A stretch of 64,000 nucleotides of DNA, from assembly GCF_000720475.1 (NCBI RefSeq), contig NZ_JOAP01000009.1:1-64000 (forward strand), given 5' to 3'. Origin of the DNA: Streptomyces aureocirculatus (GTDB taxonomy: Bacteria; Actinomycetota; Actinomycetes; Streptomycetales; Streptomycetaceae). The position numbers and the translations under genes are program-made. The notes beneath the pieces were generated by a model. It had not been told where the DNA came from. It saw nothing but the letters and a program-made list of their open reading frames with translations, and did not search any database. Shown piece after piece: positions 18,377 to 27,290 of this stretch (within the stretch, counting starts at the first letter, position 1; each line of letters begins with the position of its first letter).

Positions 18377-18810
18377 CGCCCCAGGGTAGCCCTGGGTGCG
18401 CCGCACTCCTTCCCCCCGGCTGGGCGCCGGAGGGCTCTTCCCCGTCCACCCGCCCCTGCCTGGGGCTGCGCCCCTCTCCCCCCTGTCGGCCCTCCGGGCC
18501 TTGTCCTCAAACGCCGGACGGGCTGGAATTCTCCGCCCCGGACGTGCCGGCGCGCGTCAACCCACCGGCCCTGCGGGCCTCGTCCTCAAACGCCGGACGG
18601 GCTGGATACTCCGCACCCTGGACGCCGGGCGGACTGAGATACCGGTATCTGCCGTCGGACGCCGGACGGCCGGTGTGGCACCGGAAGCGCGGAGTGCCCG
18701 TACACCCGGGTGGCGGTGGCGTGGGCTCCGGCTGGAAACGTGCTCCGCCGGGTGAACGGGTGGGCGGGTGGGAGAAGAACCCCGGAGGGGAACGCGCACC
18801 CCTGGGGGCG
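18377..18810. repeat. Gene-free spacer with two 25-bp copies of the dispersed element
   Basis: This 434-bp spacer upstream of ksgA and downstream of the rpf gene holds identical 25-bp copies at 18503-18527 and 18582-18606 (GTCCTCAAACGCCGGACGGG then CTGGA). A decayed third copy lies near 18650-18670. No supported reading frame is seen. The ksgA promoter must lie in the part nearest 18377. Confidence 0.65.
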
Positions 18811-20316
18811 TCAGAGGCGGCGGCCGCAGTGGGGCCAGGGGCTTGCGCCCCGCTGGGCGTACAGCTTCTTCGCGCGGAGGGTCTGTTCGGCGGCGGAGGC
18901 GTCCTGGGGGCGTCCGGTGCCGCCGAGGGCCTGCCACGTACGCGTGTCGAACTGGTAGAGGCCGCCGTAGGTGCCGGAGGCGTCCACGGCTCCGGGGCGG
19001 CCACCGGACTCGCACGCGGCGAGGGCGCCCCAGTTCAGGCCCTCGGCGCCGGAGACGGCGGTGGGCTTGACCTTCGTGCCGACCTTCACGATCCGCGGCT
19101 GCGGCTCCCGCACCACCTCGCTCTTGAGCCGCTTCGGCCGCCCCCGCACGCCGTTGACGACGCGTACCGAGTACGTGATCCGCCGCGCCCCTTCCCGCCC
19201 CGCCTGTGTCACCACCTCCGTGCCGCGCGGCAGCGAGGCGTCGTCGGACCGGTGCACGGCGTACGGAATAAGCTCTTCCCGCACCTCCTCGCGGTCGGAG
19301 ATCCGCATGACGGTGACGGTCTGCCCGTCGCGCGGGAAGCCGGCCGCGGGCACGGAGGTGGTGTCGGAGCCGCGCAGGGTCACCCCGGACTCCTCCACGG
19401 CCTCCCCGACCGTCGCCGCGTTCGTGCGGATGGTGCGCGACCGCCCGTCCGCCATGATCGTGACCGTGCGTTCGGTGCGGACGTCGAGGTCGAGGCCGTC
19501 GCGGGCGATGCGCTTGCTGCGCGAGGCCGACAGATACGCGCCCTCGGCCCGCACCCCGAGCTGCCGGAGCGCGCCGTCCACCGTGCGCGCGGTAGTCCAC
19601 ACATTGCGGCGCTGCCCGTCCAGGGTGAGCTGGACGGGGCGCCCGTAGCGGACGGCGATCTCGTCGCCGCTGGCCAGGGCGGTCGCCGTGGCGGGGGCGA
19701 CGATGTCGTGCGCGCCGACGTCCACGCCCTCGTCGGCGAGGAGTTCACCGACGTCGTCGGCGAAGGTGTGCAGGGTGCGGGACTTGCCGTCGACGCTGAG
19801 CTGTACGGCCTTGTCGTTGGCGACGAAGGCGGAGGTGCCACCGGCCAGGAAGGCCACGACGAGTGCCTGCGGGACGAGGCGGCGCAGCCCCTCGGGCCGC
19901 TCCCCGCCCCGTCTGCGCCGCCCGGCGCGCCGGGCCCCGGCCCGCCCGTCGGCACGCCCCCCGCCGCCCTGCCGGGGCTGCGGCAGCGACGCCTCGGGCG
20001 AGGACCCGTCACCCGGGTCGGGCGTGAACGTCCCGGGCGGGAACGCGTCCGGCGTGAACACCCGGGTCGGGAGCTCGTCCACCGCCCCCGCCGCGAACGC
20101 CTGCGTCGGCGTCGAGCTGCCCGCGATTCCCCCGGTCCTGTCGTGCCGCTCGGCCCCGCCGAACTCGTCGGCGGTGAACACCTGCGTCGCGGCCCCGTCC
20201 GCGGCGCCCACGGTGTCGTACCCGTACGCGGCCCTGTACGGGTCGTACGCGGCGTCCGCGGCGCCGTACGGGTCGTACTGCGGCTGCTCATACGTCTCGT
20301 AGTGCGGTTTGCTCAC
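18811..20316 (-). CDS. rpfB: Resuscitation-promoting factor, RpfB-type
   Basis: A 501-aa protein. Residues 1 to about 160 are a cytoplasmic Asp/Tyr/Pro-rich region, followed by one membrane helix (LVVAFLAGGTSAFVAND). Three DUF348-type repeats follow (VQLSVDGKSRTLHTFADDVG, VQLTLDGQRRNVWTTARTVD, TVTIMADGRSRTIRTNAATV), then a G5 domain, then the C-terminal Rpf lysozyme-like domain. The catalytic Glu lies in AACESGG. Rpf enzymes cleave peptidoglycan and promote spore germination and resuscitation. The long cytoplasmic N-terminus is typical of Streptomyces RpfB. The GTG at 20316 has GGAG 7 nt upstream. Confidence 0.92.
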   Translation of the reverse strand: MSKPHYETYEQPQYDPYGAADAAYDPYRAAYGYDTVGAADGAATQVFTADEFGGAERHDRTGGIAGSSTPTQAFAAGAVDELPTRVFTPDAFPPGTFTPDPGDGSSPEASLPQPRQGGGGRADGRAGARRAGRRRRGGERPEGLRRLVPQALVVAFLAGGTSAFVANDKAVQLSVDGKSRTLHTFADDVGELLADEGVDVGAHDIVAPATATALASGDEIAVRYGRPVQLTLDGQRRNVWTTARTVDGALRQLGVRAEGAYLSASRSKRIARDGLDLDVRTERTVTIMADGRSRTIRTNAATVGEAVEESGVTLRGSDTTSVPAAGFPRDGQTVTVMRISDREEVREELIPYAVHRSDDASLPRGTEVVTQAGREGARRITYSVRVVNGVRGRPKRLKSEVVREPQPRIVKVGTKVKPTAVSGAEGLNWGALAACESGGRPGAVDASGTYGGLYQFDTRTWQALGGTGRPQDASAAEQTLRAKKLYAQRGASPWPHCGRRL

Positions 20317-20471
20317 GACGCTCCAGCTCACAAGTGACCACTGACAAGCCAAATGCAGATCGGCTTGCAGAACCTAGCGGAGGCGTCGTCACTCTCCAAA
20401 GCAGCACGGATACGCAGTGTCGCCGTTCTGACCCAAGCTGTCAGGTCTGGAACGGCTTCAGTCGTTATCGA

Positions 20472-21341
20472 TCAGTAATCAAAAGCGCGGGCGGTGTTCG
20501 CGGAGATCGCCGCGGCCATGGCGTCCTCATCGATGCCCCGCACCTCGGCCATCGCGCGCAGCGTGACCGGAATGAGATAGGGGGCGTTGGGCCGTCCGCG
20601 GTACGGGGCGGGGGTCAGGAAGGGCGCGTCGGTCTCGACGAGGACGAGCTCCAGCGGGGCGACGGCGAGCGCGGCGCGCAGCGGCGCCGCGTTCTTGAAG
20701 GTGACGTTGCCCGCGAAGGACATGAAGTAGCCCGCCTCCGCGCAGACTTGGGCCATAGCGGCGTCGCCGGAGTAGCAGTGGAAGACGGTGCGCTCGGGCG
20801 CGCCCTCCTCCTTCAGGACGCGTAGCACATCCTCGTGGGCCTCCCGGTCGTGGATGACCAGGGCCTTGCCGTGCCGTTTGGCCATCTCGACGTGCGCGCG
20901 GAAGGAGCGCTCCTGCGCCGCCTTGCCCTCGGGTCCGGTGCGGAAGTAGTCGAGTCCGGTCTCGCCGACGCCCTTGACGTGCGGCAGCGCGGCCAGCGCG
21001 TCGATCTCGGCGAGTGCCTCGTCGAGGGCGGTCTCACCCCCCGCGGGGCGCGCGCCCTGCCGTGACCAGCCGTCGGGGTCGCCGTGCACGATCCGCGGCG
21101 CCTCGTTGGGGTGCAGGGCGACGGCCGCGTGCACGGCGGCGTGCGCGGCCGCGGTCCCGGCGGCCCAGCGCGATCCGGCGACGTCGCAGCCGACCTGGAC
21201 GACGGTGGTCACGCCCACCGCGGCGGCCTGCGCGAGGGCCTCATCGACGGTGCCCGACTGCATGTCGAGGTGGGTGTGGGAGTCGGCGGCCGGCACCCGC
21301 AGCGGTGCGGGTGCCGGGGGCGGCGTGGTGTCGGCAGGCAT
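20472..21341 (-). CDS. tatD: TatD-family metal-dependent hydrolase
   Basis: A 289-aa TIM-barrel amidohydrolase. Metal ligands can be seen in order: HTHLD near residue 22, GVGETGLDYF, VIHDREA, FHCYSGD and VETDAPFL. TatD proteins are 3'-5' exonucleases or deoxyribonucleases. The position between rpfB and the rsmI-pmt region is the conserved actinobacterial neighbourhood tatD-rpfB-ksgA-ispE. The spacer to the next gene upstream (21342-21443) contains short Pro/Gly-codon-like repeats only. Confidence 0.92.
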   Translation of the reverse strand: MPADTTPPPAPAPLRVPAADSHTHLDMQSGTVDEALAQAAAVGVTTVVQVGCDVAGSRWAAGTAAAHAAVHAAVALHPNEAPRIVHGDPDGWSRQGARPAGGETALDEALAEIDALAALPHVKGVGETGLDYFRTGPEGKAAQERSFRAHVEMAKRHGKALVIHDREAHEDVLRVLKEEGAPERTVFHCYSGDAAMAQVCAEAGYFMSFAGNVTFKNAAPLRAALAVAPLELVLVETDAPFLTPAPYRGRPNAPYLIPVTLRAMAEVRGIDEDAMAAAISANTARAFDY

Positions 21342-21443
21342 GCCCCGATCCTACGAAGGGGCCGGTGCTCCTCGCAGCGGCCGGGGTTCCTCACAGCGGC
21401 CGGGGGCCCTGCCGCTCGGCCCACCCCGCTCGGCCCGCCCCGC

Positions 21444-21863
21444 TCAGCCCGCCCGGCGGAAGGGGTGCAGCAGGTCGGACAGGTGCCAGTGGTGGGCGGG
21501 GCGTGGGGCGCCGCCGTCCGGTGTGGCCGCGGCGGCCGCGGTGGCGCCCGATGTGGTCCCCGTGGCCGCCGGGCGCCGGTGCAGGGACTCCAGCGCCGAG
21601 CGCACCGAGGACACCTGGCCCGCGCGCATGATCCGTACGACGTGCCCGCCGCAGTTCAGGCAGGTGGGCCGGGTCAGCGGTGACGGCACCCGGAGGCCGT
21701 GCGCCAGATAGGTCACGAACTCCTGGCCCTTGGCGTCGGTGTGGTGCTCTATGTCGTACGACTCCTCCCAGCCGTGCCCGCACCGCATGCAGGCGAAGGC
21801 GTAGGACTCGTGGGCGACGCCGACCGCCGTACCGCGGTGACCGGTGTCCGCTGTCTCACTCAT
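21444..21863 (-). CDS. Small zinc-ribbon protein
   Basis: A 139-aa protein with two CxxC pairs (CMRCGHGW near residue 25 and CLNCGGH near 68), which would form one zinc ribbon. A Ala/Thr-rich linker and a short basic tail (SDLLHPFRRAG) follow. The family is common in Streptomyces and has no assigned function. It may bind nucleic acid or a protein partner. The ATG at 21863 is taken from the conserved start. It lies just upstream of tatD on the same strand. Confidence 0.82.
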   Translation of the reverse strand: MSETADTGHRGTAVGVAHESYAFACMRCGHGWEESYDIEHHTDAKGQEFVTYLAHGLRVPSPLTRPTCLNCGGHVVRIMRAGQVSSVRSALESLHRRPAATGTTSGATAAAAATPDGGAPRPAHHWHLSDLLHPFRRAG

Positions 21864-22084
21864 GCCGGCTCCTCTTGTCCGCTGGACAAGCGCCGTCGGC
21901 CGGGGTCTTTCCTTCCCCGGAGCGGCGGCGTGGGACGGGTGCGTCCCCGCACCCAGTGGACGCCTTTCCCGGAGCGAGCGCATCAGACCTGTCGACTGTT
22001 GGAACCGATTTGGCATTTCCATAGAAAAGCGGTCTGGTGCGCGGCCCGCACTTTGCCTTTTACGATAGTCCTTTGCCTATTGAT

Positions 22085-22101
22085 GGGCGCGCGAAGCGCC
22101 C
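22085..22101 (-). terminator. Hairpin downstream of rsmI
   Basis: GGGCGC-GCGAA-GCGCCC forms a stem with a GCGAA loop about 45 bp past the rsmI stop. A more A/T-rich stretch follows on the minus strand. It is a plausible terminator. The rest of the 280-bp gap 21864-22143 shows no gene. Confidence 0.5.
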
Positions 22102-22143
22102 GCGCGCCGGTGTCTTTGCCCGTGCGCCGGGCTGTGCGCCGCG

Positions 22144-23055
22144 TCAGGCCCCGCGGTCGGCGTTCTTCGCCGCCACCACCGCGTCGAAGACCGCGCGCTT
22201 GGGCAGCCCCACCTCGGCCGCCACCGCCGCGATGGCCTCCTTGCGGCGCTCCCCCGCCTCCTCGCGCACCCGCACCCTGCGCACAAGCTCCTCGGGCCCG
22301 ATGTCGTCGGGGCTCTTCTCCGGGGCACCCTCGACCACCACGGTGATCTCGCCGCGCACACCGTCGGCCGCCCACTCGGCGAGTTCCTTCAGCGGGCCCC
22401 TGCGGACCTCCTCGTACGTCTTGGTCAGCTCCCTGCACACCGCGGCCCTGCGTCCGGCGCCGAACGCCTCCGCCATCGCGGCGAGCGTGTCGTCCAGGCG
22501 GTGCGGGGCCTCGAAGTACACGAGCGTGCGCCGCTCGTCGGCCACCTCGCGCAGCCGCGAAAGACGCTCGCCCGCCTTGCGCGGCAGGAACCCCTCGAAG
22601 CAGAAGCGGTCCACGGGCAGGCCCGAGAGGGCGAGAGCGGTGAGCACCGCGGAGGGCCCCGGCACGGCGGTGACCTTGATGTCGCGCTCGACGGCGGCCG
22701 CCACCAGGCGGTAGCCGGGGTCGGACACCGACGGCATGCCCGCGTCCGTCACCAGGAGCACCCGGGCCCCGCCCGCGAGCGCCTCGACGAGCTCCGGCGT
22801 GCGCGCCGACTCGTTGCCCTCGAAGTACGACACGACCCGGCCGCCCACCTGCACGCCGAGCGCCTGCGTGAGGCGGCGCAGCCTGCGGGTGTCCTCGGCG
22901 GCGACGACATCGGCGCCCGCCAGTTCGGCGGCGAGCCGCGGCGGGGCGTCCGTGACGTCGCCGATGGGCGTGCCCGCGAGGACGAGGACGCCCGCCGACC
23001 CCGGGCCGTCGGCGGCCGATGACGTGCTCACGACTGAATCTGCGCTTCCTGTCAC
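22144..23055 (-). CDS. rsmI: 16S rRNA (cytidine-1402-2'-O)-methyltransferase
   Basis: A 303-aa tetrapyrrole-methylase-fold enzyme. Family marks are LAGTPIGDVTDAPPRL, AAEDTRRLRRL, the SAM-binding TDAGMPSVSDPGYRLV and CFEGFLPRKAGERLSRL. It methylates the ribose of C1402 in the decoding centre. The GTG at 23055 is chosen because GAGG lies upstream at fair spacing; GTG 23031 is an alternative that keeps all motifs. It is divergent from pmt with only about 60 bp between starts. Confidence 0.93.
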   Translation of the reverse strand: MTGSADSVVSTSSAADGPGSAGVLVLAGTPIGDVTDAPPRLAAELAGADVVAAEDTRRLRRLTQALGVQVGGRVVSYFEGNESARTPELVEALAGGARVLLVTDAGMPSVSDPGYRLVAAAVERDIKVTAVPGPSAVLTALALSGLPVDRFCFEGFLPRKAGERLSRLREVADERRTLVYFEAPHRLDDTLAAMAEAFGAGRRAAVCRELTKTYEEVRRGPLKELAEWAADGVRGEITVVVEGAPEKSPDDIGPEELVRRVRVREEAGERRKEAIAAVAAEVGLPKRAVFDAVVAAKNADRGA

Positions 23056-23117
23056 GGATCCATCCTCGCAGGGGCCGGGCGCGGGACTGTCACAGCCCGG
23101 TTCCCTACGATGGCGCG

Positions 23118-24860
23118 GTGACCAGTACCGCGTCTTCCCCGGACACCCGCGAGGGCCAGGCAGCCGAGGAGCCACCACCGTCGTCGTGGCAGCACCGGCT
23201 GCGCCGCTTCGGCTACGCGGCACGGCCCAGAGAGGATGTGCGGACGCGGCTCGTCCCGCCCTACGCCGAGCCCGGCAGCCGGATCTGGGCGGCGCTCGGG
23301 GTGCCGAGGGACGCGTCCCAGTGGCTGGTGCGGTGGTCGGGCTGGCTCGGGCCGCTGGGTGTCGCCCTGGTGGCGGGGCTGCTGCGGTTCTGGAATCTCG
23401 GCAGCCCGAAGGCCGTGATATTCGACGAGACGTACTACGCCAAGGACGCCTGGGCGCTCATCCACAAGGGCTATGAGCTGAGCTGGCCCGACAAGGTCAA
23501 CGACGCGGTCATCGAGCAGGGCAGCGGGATCGCGCTGCCCACGGATCCGGCGTACGTGGTGCATCCGCCGGTCGGCAAGTACGTGATCGGCGTCGGCGAG
23601 TGGCTGTTCGGCTTCGACCCGTTCGGCTGGCGGTTCATGACGGCCGTGCTCGGCACGCTGTCGGTCCTGATGCTGTGCCGGATCGGGCGGCGGCTCTTCC
23701 GCTCCACGTTCCTCGGCTGCCTCGCGGGCGCCCTGCTCACGGTGGACGGCCTGCACTTCGTGATGAGCCGCACCGCGCTGCTCGACCAGGTCCTGATGTT
23801 CTTCGTGCTCGCGGCGTTCGGCTGCCTCCTCGTCGACCGGGACCGGGCGCGGGCGCGACTCGCGGCGGCGCTGCCGGTGGACGAGGACGGGGTCACGCGC
23901 CCGGACGCGTATGTGGCGCAGACGCTGCGCCTGGGGTGGCGGCCCTGGCGGTGGGCGGCCGGGGTCTGTCTCGGCCTGGCCTTCGCCACGAAGTGGAACG
24001 GCCTGTACATCATGGTCTTCTTCTGTCTGATGACCGTGTTGTGGGACGCGGGCGCGCGCCGCGTCGCCGGGGCGGACCGGCCGTACACGGCGGCCCTGAA
24101 GCGGGACGTGCTGCCCGCGTTCGTGACGACGGTGCCGGTCGCGTTCGGCACCTATCTGCTGTCCTGGCTCGGCTGGATCCTCTCGCCGAGCGACGGCAGC
24201 GGCGGCTACTACCGCGACTGGGCGGCGACCGCGGGCAAGCACACCGACTGGCCCTGGCTGCCGGACTGGCTGCGCTCCCTGTGGCACTACGAGAACAAGG
24301 TCTACGACTTCCACGTGGGCCTGTCGTCGCCGCACACCTACCAGTCCAACCCGTGGAGCTGGATCGTCGACGGCCGCCCCGTCTCGTACTTCTACGAGTC
24401 ACCGATGCCGGGCCGGGACGGCTGTCCCGCCGACACCAAGGAGAAGTGCGCCCGCGAGGTCCTCGCCCTCGGCACACCCCTGCTGTGGTGGGCGGCCGCG
24501 GCGGCACTCCTGTACGTCCTGTGGCGATGGTTCTTCCGCAGGGACTGGCGGGCCGGCGCCATCGTGTGCGGCATCGCGGCGGGCTATCTGCCGTGGTTCA
24601 TGTACCAGGAACGGACGATCTTCTACTTCTACGCCGTGGTCTTCGTGCCGTTCCTGTGCCTGGGGCTCGCGATGCTGCTCGGCGCCATTCTGGGACCGCC
24701 GGGTTCCTCGGAACGGCGCCGGGTGGCGGGAGCCGCGGCCGCGGGCGTCCTGGTCCTGCTGATCTTCTGGAATTTCATTTACTTCTGGCCGATCTATACC
24801 GGACAGGCGATCCCGATCGATTCCTGGCGGTCGCGGATGTGGCTGGACACCTGGGTCTAG
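23118..24860 (+). CDS. pmt: Dolichyl-phosphate-mannose--protein mannosyltransferase
   Basis: A 580-aa multi-spanning GT39-family protein. The catalytic acidic pair is in AVIFDETYYAKDAW near residue 105, and about ten hydrophobic helices follow, with FATKWNGLYIM in the middle. It moves mannose from a polyprenyl phosphate to exported proteins. In Streptomyces, Pmt is needed for glycoprotein synthesis and for infection by phage phiC31. The GTG at 23118 is chosen because upstream in-frame codons overlap rsmI. The last 77 bp of the gene (24782-24858) recur at 27353-27429. The 3' end seems to have served as an attachment site, with the reading frame kept intact. Confidence 0.94.
   Translation: MTSTASSPDTREGQAAEEPPPSSWQHRLRRFGYAARPREDVRTRLVPPYAEPGSRIWAALGVPRDASQWLVRWSGWLGPLGVALVAGLLRFWNLGSPKAVIFDETYYAKDAWALIHKGYELSWPDKVNDAVIEQGSGIALPTDPAYVVHPPVGKYVIGVGEWLFGFDPFGWRFMTAVLGTLSVLMLCRIGRRLFRSTFLGCLAGALLTVDGLHFVMSRTALLDQVLMFFVLAAFGCLLVDRDRARARLAAALPVDEDGVTRPDAYVAQTLRLGWRPWRWAAGVCLGLAFATKWNGLYIMVFFCLMTVLWDAGARRVAGADRPYTAALKRDVLPAFVTTVPVAFGTYLLSWLGWILSPSDGSGGYYRDWAATAGKHTDWPWLPDWLRSLWHYENKVYDFHVGLSSPHTYQSNPWSWIVDGRPVSYFYESPMPGRDGCPADTKEKCAREVLALGTPLLWWAAAAALLYVLWRWFFRRDWRAGAIVCGIAAGYLPWFMYQERTIFYFYAVVFVPFLCLGLAMLLGAILGPPGSSERRRVAGAAAAGVLVLLIFWNFIYFWPIYTGQAIPIDSWRSRMWLDTWV
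24782..24858. repeat. Left 77-bp direct repeat (candidate att site, pmt 3' end)
   Basis: The segment from CTTCTGGCCGATCTATACC to ACACCTGGGTCT matches 27353-27429 at 76 of 77 positions; the one difference is A versus G in the GGACAGG/GGGCAGG word. It encodes the C-terminal residues of Pmt. A gene-end duplication flanking foreign-looking DNA with a recombinase fragment is the usual mark of site-specific integration. Confidence 0.8.
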
Positions 24861-25010
24861 CCGGGCGAACGCCGTCCGAGTCCCGCCCAAAGCTGACCGC
24901 TACCGGCTTCCCGTGGCCCAAGACGTAACGGGATCGGGTGACTCGACTGACTGTGACAGACACCGCAGCTAGCATCGTCAAGCCGATCAAGAATGAGGGG
25001 GACGCGCATC

Positions 25011-25553
25011 TTGAACTGCATGCCCGAGCTTGATCCGGTGACGGGCCTCCTGCCGCCAGGCCGCTACGCGGCATCCCTCGATGAGCTGCACGCGGCGCTC
25101 GTACTATCCACAGGCTCTGCGACACGGCAAGAAATCTGGGAAGAATGGGCAGACCACCGGATGATGGTCGAGGCACTAGCAGGGGAGATCACACGCATGT
25201 GGGTGGGAGGCAGCTTCGTCAGCGACAAGACGGACCCGGGCGATGTGGACGTGACGTACCTGCTGCGGGCCCGGGCGTACGACCGACTGGACCGTGAGAC
25301 GCTCGCCGACCTCAGTGACCTGACGCTGCGGGGCTGGTGTGTGGAGCAAGGCATGCGTGTAGACGCGCACCTGCTCCGCCTGCCCGAAGAGATGCCAGTC
25401 TCCGAGATGATGCCCAGCCTCTTCACTCAGGGCACAAGTGAGTCGTTCAGAGATATCGGCCTCTACGACGAATTGTGGCAACGCACCCGGATCCCTTCTA
25501 CGGACGGTACTCCTACTGGGCTGCGCCGAGGCTACGTGGAGGTACTCTCATGA
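25011..25553 (+). CDS. Nucleotidyltransferase-like protein of the island cassette
   Basis: A protein of about 180 aa. It starts with a segment of the type GLLPPGRYAASLDELHAALV. A polymerase-beta-like nucleotidyltransferase signature follows: GGSFVSDKTDPGDVDVTYLL, with the GGS turn and the D-x-D pair (residues near 62-80). This recalls the DUF6932 family, named from memory. The remainder has no second catalytic motif I can place. TTG 25011 is preferred because GAGGGGGA lies about 8 nt upstream; ATG 25020 and ATG 24993 are alternatives. Its stop overlaps the next start by 4 nt (ATGA), so the two proteins are probably made together. G+C is lower than in the flanks. Confidence 0.75.
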   Translation: MNCMPELDPVTGLLPPGRYAASLDELHAALVLSTGSATRQEIWEEWADHRMMVEALAGEITRMWVGGSFVSDKTDPGDVDVTYLLRARAYDRLDRETLADLSDLTLRGWCVEQGMRVDAHLLRLPEEMPVSEMMPSLFTQGTSESFRDIGLYDELWQRTRIPSTDGTPTGLRRGYVEVLS

Positions 25554-26536
25554 ATCCACGCTTGCCGAGGCCCGACCCATCCGACAAAGACGCATTGCGG
25601 CAATGGATGAAGGCGGTCCGGAATAGTAGTGCTCACGGGGATCGTCCCGCCCCAACCACACCGTCCGAATTTGCTGCAGTTCAGCGTAGTCGACTTCTTG
25701 AATCTGTAGGCTTGCCTCCAGGGGATGCAGGACGGCGACGTCTGGATCTAGCACTGACTGGGGCTCCAACGGATGAGCACATCATCCAGGTGTCCACCCT
25801 TGGCCCGTTCCTGACTAACCTCCAGGAGTCGGTCTCCGCTGTGGCGCAGTCACTCACTGGGCGGCCAACTAGCTCCGCCTCCATCCCTCGCGATATTCGT
25901 GAAGCGACGACATTGAGCGCTGCGGCAACCTTCCCTTCGTCTTTTGGCGTCGTCATCTACGGGCCACCGGTCGACGTAGAGGAGGACAGCCTCTTCGCTG
26001 AGTACTTTGGCGACTTGCGGACTGTCCTCGATGACGCCGTGGACACTGTGCTGGACATCGTGGACCTCTCCGAGGGTGCTGGTCAGTCCAACGAACTCCT
26101 TGCCGAGCAGCTCGTTCCACTCGGCCAGCGAGCCATGAAGCATATTGGCGCGCTGACTGCTGGGCTTACCGATGCCGGTGTGGGCCTCAGGGCTTCCTGG
26201 CATTCCCAAGGCGGGCAGACCAGACTAAGTCAATGGAGCCCGGCCGGCGTCCAGAGAGTGCATTACCTCTGCGAGCACAGTGAATTCACTCAGCCGGAAA
26301 CAGTGACCGTAACAGGATGGCTGGGATCCGCTAGCTCATTCCACGGCAATGTGGAAATCCGGGCAGATAGCGGGGAGCGCATTCGTGCGAGCACCGACGA
26401 AGAACTGACGTCGCATCTGGAGCGGCACTTCAATAAACGAGTTGAAGCGGAAGTTGAAGTAACTAAAGTTCGCTCTGCCGGGGGACGCGAGCGGAGGATC
26501 TACTCCGTCCTCAGTTTGCGTAACTTGCCAACATAG
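25550..26536 (+). CDS. Unknown 328-aa partner of the nucleotidyltransferase-like protein
   Basis: I do not recognise a characterised family. The first 45 residues are basic and helical and include AVRNSSAHGD, which fits an R-N-x3-H pattern. The middle (about 95-215) is mixed helix and strand, with TLGPFLTNLQESVSAVAQSL and an acidic LRTVLDDAVDTVLDIVDLSE stretch. The last 100 residues look like a beta-rich domain (VTVTGWLGSASSFHGNVEIR, then VEAEVEVTKVRS). No signal peptide or membrane helix is seen. GGAGG lies about 8 nt before the ATG. Codon use and lower G+C mark it as acquired DNA. A hairpin follows at 26570-26605. Confidence 0.75.
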   Translation: MNPRLPRPDPSDKDALRQWMKAVRNSSAHGDRPAPTTPSEFAAVQRSRLLESVGLPPGDAGRRRLDLALTGAPTDEHIIQVSTLGPFLTNLQESVSAVAQSLTGRPTSSASIPRDIREATTLSAAATFPSSFGVVIYGPPVDVEEDSLFAEYFGDLRTVLDDAVDTVLDIVDLSEGAGQSNELLAEQLVPLGQRAMKHIGALTAGLTDAGVGLRASWHSQGGQTRLSQWSPAGVQRVHYLCEHSEFTQPETVTVTGWLGSASSFHGNVEIRADSGERIRASTDEELTSHLERHFNKRVEAEVEVTKVRSAGGRERRIYSVLSLRNLPT

Positions 26537-26569
26537 CTTGAAGCGTTATCAGTGCATGGCGGTTGATCA

Positions 26570-26605
26570 GCCGCCCGGCAGTGGGGTTGAGAGCTGCCGG
26601 GCGGC
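26570..26605 (+). terminator. Perfect hairpin after the island cassette
   Basis: The 12-bp arms GCCGCCCGGCAG and CTGCCGGGCGGC are separated by 12 nt, 33 bp past the cassette stop. The right arm also encodes Leu-Pro-Gly-Gly of the decayed Nudix gene. The hairpin may thus be partly accidental, but would still serve as a terminator. Confidence 0.6.
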
Positions 26606-26773
26606 ATCATGGACGAGGGCGAAGCCGCCGAAGCAACAGCGCTTCGGGAGGTCGTGGAGGAGTCGGGCCGGCGCCCGAAGACCGTGGAACACGTCGTCAC
26701 CTATCAGCCCATGGTCGGCATGGTCGACTCGCCGCATGAGATCGTCGCGGGACACGTGGCGGAGCGGGTCGGT
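26591..26773 (+). pseudogene. Nudix hydrolase fragment
   Basis: Frame 26591-26773 reads ELPGGIMDEGEAAEA and then LREVVEESG. It thus contains a nearly complete Nudix box (G-x5-E-x7-REVxEExG), and continues with VTYQPMVGMVDSPHEI, which is typical of ADP-ribose-pyrophosphatase-like members. A stop codon (26588) lies directly before it. After VAERVG similarity ends and the frame runs into recombinase-like sequence. It lacks both ends of a normal protein of about 180 aa and is a broken remnant. Confidence 0.7.
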
Positions 26774-26840
26774 CAACGGATCCATGCCTCCAAGGCGGCG
26801 TATCCGACGGGGACGTGTTCGCGCCCGTTACCGACGGAGC

Positions 26841-27290
26841 GCGCTTGAAGGCACCGTGCCTGCCGAGTCGAGCAGCCGCGTCATCGTCGGCATGGTGTCG
26901 GCCGCGCTGCATGCAGCCGCGGAGGACGGGCTCCTTCCGAAGAACCCGTGCCGCGCCCGCACTGTCCGCCTGCCGAAGCCCGCCAAGCCGCGCGTCGCCC
27001 CATGGACAACTGCTCGGGTCTTTGACGTGCGGTCGGCGCTGCCCAAGCGGGTTCAGGCCACCGCGGACCCGGACGCGGGATGTGGCCCGCGTCCAGGTGA
27101 AATCTTCGGGCTCTCGGATGACGAACTCGACTACGTCGACGGGTGAGCGCACGTCACACACCAGCTCAAGCGCATCCGCGGGAAGCACGTGTTCGCACCG
27201 CCCAAGGGCGGCGAGGAGCGCAGGGCGCCGCTCCCACTGCTTGTCCCCAAGATCACGGCCCGACTGCGGCCCACAGGGGGCAGCGGTTCG
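26841..27290 (+). pseudogene. Tyrosine-recombinase (integrase) fragment, truncated and with a nonsense codon
   Basis: The frame starting at 26841 reads ALEGTVPAESSSRVIVGMVS, AAAEDGLLPKNPC, VAPWTTARVFDVR and GPRPGEIFGL, then DDELDYVDG. This is the core-binding domain and the first catalytic-Arg region of Streptomyces phage-type integrases. A TGA at 27144-27146 replaces what should be a Trp codon. The same frame then continues with HVTHQLKRIRGKHVFAPPKG. The N-terminal domain and the later HxxR...Y catalytic box are missing, so it cannot be active. It is the most direct evidence of past integration here. Confidence 0.75.

Noticed and set aside
22037..22714. Plus-strand frame opposite rsmI
   Set aside because: Shadow of rsmI, which has all family motifs on the minus strand.
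25619..25636. R-N-x3-H stretch in the cassette partner as proof of a HEPN RNase
   Set aside because: The motif is short, lies near residue 24 rather than in a late helix, and the surrounding sequence does not look like a HEPN bundle. Kept only as a hint.
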